NCBI GenBank assembly: GCA_963675945.1
Contig: OY780932.1
Location: forward strand, 744,001-808,000
Reading direction: 5' to 3'
From: G963556115 sp963675945
Lineage (GTDB): Bacteria; Planctomycetota; SZUA-567
DNA length: 64,000 nt
In this document: positions 9,123-18,455 of the stretch, in pieces
Position numbering within the stretch: the stretch's first letter is position 1
How the letters are laid out: each line of letters starts with the position of its first letter
Made by a program: the position numbers and the translations under genes
The notes under the pieces: generated by a model
Database searches by the model: none
Told to the model about the DNA's origin: nothing
What the model saw: only the letters and a program-made list of their open reading frames with translations

Positions 9123-10247
9123 CTATTCAACTTCAGCCAACTGCTCCTGTACAAGTTTAGGGTCAACGTAGGTGTTAATCAAGCGTTTTTTATCCTGGTG
9201 CTGCAAATTATAGATATCTGGTCTCCAGGTCATATTCCGGGTATCGGCCTGAGTCTGATTCATCACCGCCTGAGCATCTGGAACCTGATAGTAAGGATCG
9301 GTAAGGGCTCGAAGTTTGTTACGCACCCCGGCCTGAGCCAGCTTGACCTTCTCCGCTTCAGCCAGTGCCCGTTTTTCCGCCTCTTCAATTACCTGATCGC
9401 GGGTAGCCAATATAGACTTGGTAAGTGAAGCCCCGACATAATCATAGAACCGCGACATTGATCTGAGGTACGAACTGATATCCGAAGCACTGTACTCGGT
9501 ATGCTTGAGCAGGCCGAACGCCCAGATGTTTCTGCCGATATCTGCGTCCCGAGTATCAAAATTCTGCTGCATATACCAGACTATACCCCGCTCGGTACTC
9601 GCCTGCCGCGGCACGCCCCATTGGGTCATCTGCGCCAGAGCTTGCGCCGCAGTATCTGAATTCCCGGTCGCAATCATCTTGACGGTAACACACATGCGCG
9701 GACGCATATACGGATCCCACTCACTGACTATCCCGGTAACCACTGCGTCAACCTTGAGCAATCTGCCGATCTTTACCGCATCATCAAGGCTGATAACCGG
9801 ATTTAACTTCTTAGCCTTGGTTCGTTCATCCCGAGGCAAGCTGTTTAGATCGGTTCCCATCATCACCATCTCGGAGAGTATGCGATTATGTTGATTTACC
9901 TTGCGGTTCTCCATCTCCACCAACTTCATTGCTTCTCGCGGAAATACCACCTTCACCGCCCCGCGTGTTGCCATCTGTGCGGCAAAGCGGGTAGTAAACC
10001 CCATAGTATCAAAGCCCTCGGTGCCACCGAGATAATCAAAGGGGATAAAGGCCACCGACTTGGTAGTCGCAATCGCCACCGGATCACCGGTAAACTCTTC
10101 GTAAGCATCGGTCTTGCCGCCGTGAACCGCTCTCGCCATCTTCCGCGCCGAGTTCTGAACCTCCCGCTGACAACCGGTTGCCATAAAAACCATGACCGCG
10201 AGTAACAATGCCGAGAAAATTCTAATGCCCTGAGACCGCTTCTTCAT
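9123..10247 (-). CDS. Lipoprotein with CsgG/LpoB-like N-terminal domain
   Basis: 374 residues. The signal peptide ends in a lipobox-like MATGC, so the mature protein should be lipidated. Residues about 50-190 (SVAFIPFDYLGGTEGF, then a run ending DAVVTGIVSEWDPY) have the alpha/beta pattern of CsgG/LpoB-type periplasmic domains: a strand, a named-pathway helix, then a VDAVVTG strand. A helical, charged region follows (EEAEKRALAEAEKVKLAQAG). The ATG at 10247 is preferred over one 18 bases upstream because AAAGGTAGA precedes it. It is co-oriented and closely spaced with a TolB-like lipoprotein upstream and a membrane enzyme downstream, suggesting an envelope-assembly role. Exact function unknown. 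Confidence 0.7.
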   Translation of the reverse strand: MKKRSQGIRIFSALLLAVMVFMATGCQREVQNSARKMARAVHGGKTDAYEEFTGDPVAIATTKSVAFIPFDYLGGTEGFDTMGFTTRFAAQMATRGAVKVVFPREAMKLVEMENRKVNQHNRILSEMVMMGTDLNSLPRDERTKAKKLNPVISLDDAVKIGRLLKVDAVVTGIVSEWDPYMRPRMCVTVKMIATGNSDTAAQALAQMTQWGVPRQASTERGIVWYMQQNFDTRDADIGRNIWAFGLLKHTEYSASDISSYLRSMSRFYDYVGASLTKSILATRDQVIEEAEKRALAEAEKVKLAQAGVRNKLRALTDPYYQVPDAQAVMNQTQADTRNMTWRPDIYNLQHQDKKRLINTYVDPKLVQEQLAEVE

Positions 10248-10313
10248 TCTATCTACCTTTATCATTACTCATTTCTGCAAGTATTTTTCATAACACACAA
10301 TACTCGTTCCAGC

Positions 10314-11540
10314 CTACTCGCCCACCATAGCCACCATACCCGCGATGATCGGCTTGACACTCCAGATATTGGCGTTACCCGTACGGTCACTGGTGAAGAA
10401 GATTCTGCCGTTAGGGTCGTTCGGATTATTCACATCCTTGGCCCAGTACGGATTCCAGTCCGGAGCACTATGACTGGTAATCTGCGTCAGATCGGTACCG
10501 TCAGTTCTGACCACCCAGATGTCATCAGGCTTGTACATCCGCGCCTGCCACTGCGCCAGCGCACTCTTCCCGACGGTCGCAAAGGCGATATAATCCCCAT
10601 TAGGGCTCCAGCACGGGGTTATCGCCGCCCATTTATCGTTGGCAATAATCTCCATCGGAGCTCGCACCGCCTCGATCGAGCCGTTCTCTTCAGCGGTAAA
10701 GGTATTGGTCCAAATACTGTAGAGCGGAATATCGCGCTTGCGGTTACGCTGATAGACTAAAGTATAGAGCGGCCGACCGTCCCCCGACTCATCCACGCTC
10801 GGCTTGAATCTGGGGAATAACCCCTCGGTAAGATAGCTTATAGTGTCATTCTTGGTATCAATCACCCAGATCTGCCAATTCCCGTCCATGGAGTTGAAGC
10901 GGGAGAAAGCGATAAATCTGCTGTCCGGACTCCATGACGGATGAATATCATCATCGGTAGAGCGGGTAATCTGCCGCGGTTTACTGTCTGGTCTGGCGTC
11001 AGACTTCTGCAGCAAAATATCCCAGTTACCGTAGCGATCACTCGCCCAGACAATAAACTTACCGTCCGGGCTGAACGCCGGCATCATATCACTCATATTA
11101 TCCTGGGTCATCAGCTGTACTGCTTTGGCACTCACCCCTTGTAGACAGATCTGCGGAGTACGAGAGAACCGGGTACTGGAGTACGCCATCACCTTGCCGT
11201 CAGGAGATACATTTACCTGGAGATCGCCGCCGGACTCAGTAAAGGTCTGCTGCGTCATCCCGGTCTGGCCGGAATTGGTCAGCAAGTTACCGATCTGATT
11301 AGGATTATACACATTGGCTACCCACTGCCGCGGATCATAGTGTATACCCTGCTCAGCCTTCACCTGAACCGGCACTGCATCACGCTGCATCTGCATATCC
11401 CCATTGGCCACCGGCGCATAGACATTGACATTATCAGTCTTACCATTACTCCCCGAACCCAATGAAAACTCACAGCCGCTAGTCACCAGCGTAAGTAACA
11501 CCGTTACCAGCTCTACCCAAATCACTACTTTTTTTCTCAT
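10314..11540 (-). CDS. TolB-like beta-propeller lipoprotein
   Basis: 408 residues with a signal peptide and lipobox LVTSGC near residue 23. After a low-complexity linker come repeated WD40-like PD40 blades: FSPDGKFIVWASDRYGN, WSPDSRFIAFSRF, WSPNGDYIAFAT and IFFTSDRTGNANIW, the same blade type as TolB of the Tol-Pal system. Unlike classical TolB it is lipidated and lacks tolQRA or pal neighbours here. It is first in the minus-strand run 11540-6132. Probable role: periplasmic scaffold or sensor at the outer membrane. The confident part is the propeller; TolB function itself is not shown. Confidence 0.8.
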   Translation of the reverse strand: MRKKVVIWVELVTVLLTLVTSGCEFSLGSGSNGKTDNVNVYAPVANGDMQMQRDAVPVQVKAEQGIHYDPRQWVANVYNPNQIGNLLTNSGQTGMTQQTFTESGGDLQVNVSPDGKVMAYSSTRFSRTPQICLQGVSAKAVQLMTQDNMSDMMPAFSPDGKFIVWASDRYGNWDILLQKSDARPDSKPRQITRSTDDDIHPSWSPDSRFIAFSRFNSMDGNWQIWVIDTKNDTISYLTEGLFPRFKPSVDESGDGRPLYTLVYQRNRKRDIPLYSIWTNTFTAEENGSIEAVRAPMEIIANDKWAAITPCWSPNGDYIAFATVGKSALAQWQARMYKPDDIWVVRTDGTDLTQITSHSAPDWNPYWAKDVNNPNDPNGRIFFTSDRTGNANIWSVKPIIAGMVAMVGE

Positions 11541-11814
11541 AACTCACTCCAGAGCAATATATTATAGATAAATAATATCTCCACTTACATACTTATCGGC
11601 CATTACCTCCAACTCTCAAGCCGAGATAACACTAGTAGTTTATCGGTCATTTCATCCCGCCAACTCCACTGATAAAGCAAATTTTCTCTCTATTCCTTGC
11701 CCTCTTGCCGGATTATCAGCCATAGCAGCCGCAAAATAACGAAGACACCCAACCAACCCCATACCCAAACGCATACTCCCAGAAACAATACCTGCTTTGT
11801 TTTCAGAATACTCC

Positions 11815-11843
11815 TTACCCCCTTATCCCTCTTTCCGTATAAT
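11815..11843 (+). promoter_or_regulatory. Candidate sigma-70 promoter of priA
   Basis: TTACCC and a perfect TATAAT separated by 17 bases, 47 bases before the priA start. The -10 lies inside a CCGTATAATACGG palindrome, so a binding site overlapping the promoter is possible. Confidence 0.5.
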
Positions 11844-11890
11844 ACGGATAATAATCCATAATTTTTAACTGTAGAGAAAGAGCTCGATAG

Positions 11891-14107
<2,217 letters not shown>

Positions 14108-14199
14108 AAGTTTTTTTGCAAAGGAATCATGATAGTCAATGATAGTTAACAATATAAGAGCGTATTTTGCTCACTACCCATTTTAAAAAAGGAAAAATA

Positions 14200-14676
14200 A
14201 TGAATAGCAAAATCTCCCTGTCCCTACTACTTCTGGCAATTGTTTGCATGTTTACTACCGGGCCACTCCAGGCTGCAGATGAACCTGCACAGAAAACTCC
14301 AGCAGCCTCAGCACAAACCATGCAGCAAGCCCCCGACACCCCGCTTCAGGGCATTGGAGTCGTACTGATAAACGCCAAAGACAACTCAAATGTCATATTC
14401 CTTACCGTCCTCGAAACCCAGGATGGCAAGCAGATGGTAGGTATTCCGCTGGTTCTTGACGCCAACGGCAAGAAGATAGCCGAGGAGTACGGTATCATGG
14501 GTATCAGTGATAACGAAAAGGGAGGGATGGAACGCATTCAACAGGAATCCCAGAACAAGACAGTCTATGTCGCTGGTATACTCAAACCCAAAGACGGTAA
14601 GGCCAAGCTCGCCATAACCAAATACGGCCCAGCCGCAGATCTCCAGAAGCAAGCCGCCGCCGCACCCCAGGAGTAA
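14200..14676 (+). CDS. Secreted small protein of unknown function
   Basis: 158 residues with a clear signal peptide (LLLLAIVCMFTTGPLQA, cleavage before ADEP). An Ala/Pro/Gln-rich linker follows, then a compact domain (GIGVVLINAKDNSNVIFLTV; VYVAGILKPKDGKAKLAITKYG) that looks like a small beta-barrel, OB-like fold, and a Gln/Ala-rich tail. An in-frame start 33 bases upstream is rejected because AAAAAAGGAAAA sits just before the ATG at 14200 and the signal peptide starts there. I do not recognise the family; periplasmic location is inferred. Confidence 0.75.
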   Translation: MNSKISLSLLLLAIVCMFTTGPLQAADEPAQKTPAASAQTMQQAPDTPLQGIGVVLINAKDNSNVIFLTVLETQDGKQMVGIPLVLDANGKKIAEEYGIMGISDNEKGGMERIQQESQNKTVYVAGILKPKDGKAKLAITKYGPAADLQKQAAAAPQE

Positions 14677-14724
14677 GCCTTACTTTCGGGCAGAGAGGGA
14701 TTGATTTTTCAATATAAAAAAACT

Positions 14725-14758
14725 AGAAGCCTACCCATATCATTGCGGGTAGGCTTCT
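14725..14758 (-). terminator. Intrinsic terminator of the EAL-HDOD gene
   Basis: Perfect 12-bp stem (AGAAGCCTACCC / GGGTAGGCTTCT) with a 10-base loop. On the minus strand it is followed by a run of T (A run at 14715-14721 on +). It lies just beyond the stop of the minus-strand gene at 14769 and may also stop the plus-strand gene ending at 14676. Confidence 0.85.
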
Positions 14759-14768
14759 GCATGTAATT

Positions 14769-16016
14769 TCAACTGGATACAGGGATGAGAGCGATATACT
14801 CATTAGACTGATTGACCGCATCAATATAAGCACCCTTAATCAAGGTACTCCCGATATTCTCAGATTTAGAGATATTATCAACATAATCCCACATTCCGAA
14901 TTCCAACGCTCGGGCAATCTCCAGTGAATGATACAAAAGGCTCTGATCATCACTACCGAGAAGTATACTTTTTACTCGCACCGAGAGCGGAAGGTCCCTG
15001 AGTAGATCCTCTTTGGGCATACCGAAGAAAGCATCCACACAAGAGAGCAGCCCCACCATAAAGAACTCCTCAACCAGGTCGTCATTCTCCACACTCTCGC
15101 CGATCAATTCACAGAACTTGGCTCGAAACAGACTCTCTTTGAGTAGCTCAAGGGGCAGACCCTTGCTCAGATCCGCTGCGGCCACTACCGTTGTCCAACG
15201 CTTGAGTCGCTTGGAACCGAGCATGATAATAGCCTTTTGAATACTGGTAACCTCACTGCGGAATGAAAAATAGGAGGAGTTCATATACTTGAGCAGCCGC
15301 AGAGTCAGCACGGGATCACTCTTGATAATCGCTTCAATCTTGGTAATATCAAAGGAACTGGAATTGACCTCGCTGATCAAACGCAGCTTGGCAAACTTGG
15401 ACTCCTGAATTCTATCCCGCTTCACCATTATCGGCTTGCTGAAAAAATATCCCTGAAAGAGTTCACACCCCATGTTCTTTGCATGCACAAAGTCCTGATA
15501 ACTCTCCACCTTCTCCGCAAGCATAACCACGTTATAGGGTTTGATCTTATCCACAATCGACTCCCGTTCCTGCTGATCAGCAGCGACAAAATCCAGCTTG
15601 ACAATATCGACCAGCTCCAGCAATTCGCGATACTCTTCCCGAAAGAAGAAATCATCGAGCGCTATCGTATACCCCAGTTTTTTGAGTCTGACACAGGATT
15701 CAACCACCCGTTTATCCGGAACCACATCCTCCAGAATTTCAATTATGACATTCTCTTTATCGAGTAGCTGGGCATAATCCTCCAGGAGTAACGCCCGGGT
15801 AAAATTAATCAGGCTCTTGGCTCCCTGCGAGAGATCATTGATACTGTCAAGGAGTGCATCATTGATTATCGACATGGTGGCGGTATCACCATCATAGTTA
15901 TTCTCCTTGCTGAGAAATGAATTCTCAATTCCAGCTCTGAAGAGCAGCTCATAGCCCCAGGTTCGAAGCTTTATATCCAGTACCGGCTGCCTAGCCAGGT
16001 AATTACTATTCTGCAT
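14769..16016 (-). CDS. EAL-HDOD (YuxH-type) signalling protein
   Basis: 415 residues. The N-terminal half is an EAL-like domain beginning YLARQPVLDIKLRTWGYELL, which matches YuxH-type proteins. The EAL core is partly degenerate (ALDDFFFREEYRELL, then DIVKLDFV), so cyclic-di-GMP hydrolysis is doubtful. The C-terminal half is an HDOD domain (SNSSSFDITKIEAIIKSDPV; MNSSYFSFRSEVTSIQKAII), an HD-fold output without the full catalytic HD pair. Such proteins act as regulatory scaffolds in motility and biofilm control. GTGAG precedes the ATG. The gene is monocistronic, with its own terminator. Confidence 0.85.
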   Translation of the reverse strand: MQNSNYLARQPVLDIKLRTWGYELLFRAGIENSFLSKENNYDGDTATMSIINDALLDSINDLSQGAKSLINFTRALLLEDYAQLLDKENVIIEILEDVVPDKRVVESCVRLKKLGYTIALDDFFFREEYRELLELVDIVKLDFVAADQQERESIVDKIKPYNVVMLAEKVESYQDFVHAKNMGCELFQGYFFSKPIMVKRDRIQESKFAKLRLISEVNSSSFDITKIEAIIKSDPVLTLRLLKYMNSSYFSFRSEVTSIQKAIIMLGSKRLKRWTTVVAAADLSKGLPLELLKESLFRAKFCELIGESVENDDLVEEFFMVGLLSCVDAFFGMPKEDLLRDLPLSVRVKSILLGSDDQSLLYHSLEIARALEFGMWDYVDNISKSENIGSTLIKGAYIDAVNQSNEYIALIPVSS

Positions 16017-16153
16017 AACGACTCACTTTGGATTATTTTCATAAATAATATTCAAAATCAAGCAATTATAATTATAATTGTATTTTTATATTATGTCAGA
16101 TTTTTTCCAGTAATGTAATAATATTTTTTTTACCTCTTTCAGATTGGACACCA

Positions 16154-16942
16154 GTGGACAGCGAAATCATCAGAACTGAGAATATTTATATAACCCGTAA
16201 CAGTATCAATATCATCTCCGGCATCGACTGGAAGGTCAAAAAGAGTGAACACTGGGTCGTTTGCGGGGCAAACGGCTCCGGCAAGACCAGTCTGCTGCGC
16301 TCGGTGGTCGGAGACCTCTGGCCGACAACCGGCTCTATCCGGCTCTTCGGCTCCCTGCTCGGCCAGTGTGACCTGCCCAAACTTAAAAAGCGTATCGGCT
16401 GGGTCGGCTCAAGTATCGATAAATGGCTCTCGCCGGCGGCAACCGCACTCGAACTTACCGTAGCCGGGCTCTATTCCACCTATGAATTATACCGCCAAGC
16501 CGAAAAAGATCATTTAGACCAGGCGGCAGAGGTACTCTCCAGCCTGAACTGCCAGCACATTATCGACCGCCCGTTCGGCAAGCTCTCCCAAGGTGAGAAA
16601 CAGAAGGTACGCCTTGCCCGCTCCCTGGTCAGCAACCCGCAGCTACTCATTCTGGATGAGGTCTGCGCCGGGCTGGATATCGGCAGCCGAGAGGATCTGA
16701 TACACTCGGTAGAAGGAATGAAACTGGTCAATACCCTCTATGTCACCCACCATAGCGAAGAGATCCCGCGCACCACCACCCACGCCATAATCCTTAAAGA
16801 CGGTAGAGTACTGGCACAAGGCGAGAAGCGCAGCACCATAACCAGCGCAAACCTGAGCCAGGCCTTCGGAGTCGACGTAACGGTTGATTTCGACCCCAGC
16901 GCTCGGATCTGGACTCGAATCACCGGCCAAACTCAGATATAA
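16154..16942 (+). CDS. ABC transporter ATP-binding protein (ModF/YlmA-like, stand-alone)
   Basis: 262-residue single ABC cassette with Walker A GANGSGKTS (about residues 38-46), Q-loop region WVGSSID, signature LSQGEKQKV, Walker B LLILDEVCAGLD and the H-loop THHSEEI. The THHSEEIP ending and WVVCGANGSGKT beginning resemble the ModF/PhrA group of soluble ABC proteins. No permease or binding protein is adjacent. The start is a GTG with only a weak ribosome site, so the exact N-terminus is uncertain. Its partner and role are unknown. Confidence 0.85.
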   Translation: MDSEIIRTENIYITRNSINIISGIDWKVKKSEHWVVCGANGSGKTSLLRSVVGDLWPTTGSIRLFGSLLGQCDLPKLKKRIGWVGSSIDKWLSPAATALELTVAGLYSTYELYRQAEKDHLDQAAEVLSSLNCQHIIDRPFGKLSQGEKQKVRLARSLVSNPQLLILDEVCAGLDIGSREDLIHSVEGMKLVNTLYVTHHSEEIPRTTTHAIILKDGRVLAQGEKRSTITSANLSQAFGVDVTVDFDPSARIWTRITGQTQI

Positions 16943-17568
16943 CCCAATACATTAAATATTCCAAGAAAATTTTCATACCACTCTAAAGCATAAGATCACC
17001 AAGCAAGTGAACATTTGCTTTTCTTATGCTTACATTACGCGCGCCAACAGCGCAAAAGCACCTTAACCCCAGCCTAAAACTTATCCTCACTCTGTGCTAA
17101 ACCAAATTCATATTCCATTAAGCCATTGTTTTATTAATAATAGCAAAATCAATTTTTCTCGTATAATTTTTTATTCCCAGATATAGCGCTCAGCATATTT
17201 GAACATTCGTAGTTACCCCCTGTAGAAAAAGGATTTACAGCTCATAGAGACAATTGAGACATACAATCCGCATACTATATATAGTGTCAACATCAAACAT
17301 TCCACCATATTTTGTTATTTTTTCTCTTGCATTACAACCCAAAAATCTGTATAACGAACATAGTTGAGACCACAAAATCACCCAGCTCAACATTCACAAG
17401 AACAAATTATTGAGCATACAGGACAAGTATTAACCTCAACTATCTCCGTATGTTTACGATTAAAGTTGATAAATATTAAAGCCGGCTTTACTGTAGGGAA
17501 AAGGTAGTTTTGTGCCTATACGGCAAGGCATTACATAAGATTTTTTACTTATTAGGGGGAAGCAAACA
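16943..17568 (+). other. Intergenic region with one inverted repeat, no gene seen
   Basis: AT-rich 626-base gap with no convincing reading frame. At 16986-17031 a two-tier inverted repeat (AAGCATAAGA / TCTTATGCTT enclosing AAGCAA / TTGCTT) may end transcription of the ABC gene, although no strong T run follows. The remaining 500 bases upstream of the glutaredoxin gene probably include its promoter and a long leader; I could not assign a known riboswitch. Confidence 0.4.
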
Positions 17569-17832
17569 ATGGTAATTCAAGTTTATTCAAAACCGGGGTG
17601 CGGCAAGTGTGAAGCAGCGAAGAGCAAGATCAAGATGATGGGATTTGAATATAAGGAGCACAACCTTTCATACCATATCGAGCACCATGAAGGCTGGAGA
17701 GAGGACGGTTCGGTCGAAGCTATGGCGGCGCATACCTACCTGGGTACCCTGCCTCTGATCAAGGTCGACGACGAGTTCCACGACTATCCCGGAGCTATGC
17801 GCCAGTTGAAGAAGCTGCGTAAAGGTAATTAA
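17569..17832 (+). CDS. Glutaredoxin-like thiol-disulfide protein
   Basis: 87-residue thioredoxin-fold protein with a dithiol CGKC motif (C11-C14) right after the first strand (VIQVYSKPGCGKC) and a cis-proline segment GTLPLI near residue 64. This is the pattern of glutaredoxin/NrdH-like reductants. A His-rich EHHEGW stretch in the middle is not typical. AGGGGGAAG stands before the ATG. It is a single gene with its own terminator. Likely a cytoplasmic electron donor; whether it uses glutathione or thioredoxin reductase cannot be told. Confidence 0.85.
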   Translation: MVIQVYSKPGCGKCEAAKSKIKMMGFEYKEHNLSYHIEHHEGWREDGSVEAMAAHTYLGTLPLIKVDDEFHDYPGAMRQLKKLRKGN

Positions 17833-17854
17833 CCAACCTGTTTTTATCATACGG

Positions 17855-17886
17855 CGGGCAAGGGAGATCTCCCTTGCCCGTTTTCT
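17855..17886 (+). terminator. Intrinsic terminator after the glutaredoxin gene
   Basis: Perfect 11-bp GC-rich stem (CGGGCAAGGGA / TCCCTTGCCCG), loop GATC, followed by TTTTCTCTT. It lies 22 bases after the stop codon. Confidence 0.93.
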
Positions 17887-18054
17887 CTTCCACTCTTATC
17901 GCCCAGCCCAGATACCCACCCCTTAATCACCTCACACCCAGCAACAAAACTTAGCGCGCACCCTCAGATAAGCAATTTATACCAAAATGCGCTAAAAAAA
18001 ATGTTTTAACCCTTGATTAAGCCGGATAATTCACTAGAATCTTCATTTCTAGAC

Positions 18055-18129
18055 GGTGGCGTAGCCAAGTGGTAAGGCAATGGTTTGCAAAACCATCATG
18101 CATCGGTTCAAATCCGATCGCCACCTCCA
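18055..18129 (+). tRNA. tRNA-Cys (GCA anticodon)
   Basis: Full cloverleaf: acceptor GGTGGCG/CGCCACC, anticodon stem ATGGT/ACCAT with loop TTGCAAA (anticodon GCA), T-arm ATCGG-TTCAAAT-CCGAT, discriminator T and an encoded CCA end at 18127-18129. It is followed at once by a strong terminator and lies just left of the accessory array. Confidence 0.97.
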
Positions 18130-18139
18130 ATACCTGTAG

Positions 18140-18175
18140 CTCTGTACCCTGTTCCCAGGGTTCAGAGTTTTTTTT
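18140..18175 (+). terminator. Intrinsic terminator after tRNA-Cys
   Basis: Stem CTCTGTACCCTG / CAGGGTTCAGAG (one T-T mismatch), loop TTCC, followed by eight T at 18168-18175. Confidence 0.92.
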
Positions 18176-18304
18176 GCCCTTTTCCCCGCCCCTCTTCACA
18201 ACTTTTTTCAAATTTCTCTCTCTACTCATCCTTCCGCCGACTCTAAAAAACCAGCCTAAAGGCGCATAAAATAAATAAATCCGCTTAAAGGCGTTATTTT
18301 TTAC

Positions 18305-18333
18305 TTGACTTTTTAAGCCTATTAACGTACACT
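18305..18333 (+). promoter_or_regulatory. Candidate promoter of the 810-residue array gene
   Basis: TTGACT, 17-base spacer, TACACT; 123 bases before the ATG at 18456. It is the only convincing promoter for a toxin-like gene in this array; the 3' copies downstream have none on this strand. Confidence 0.5.
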
Positions 18334-18455
18334 CTTAATATTGCATAAACTTCTCCGGTAGTCACCGCCGCCGGCAAGCATACATTCATCCCGCCCCGGG
18401 CCAATAAACCCGGACGGATTCATCAATGACCATAAACAAAAAAAGGGGGAAATTA

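Noticed and set aside
11833..11850. CCGTATAATACGG palindrome as a transcription-factor operator
   Set aside because: It coincides with a good -10 element and only one copy was seen, so it is recorded only as part of the promoter.
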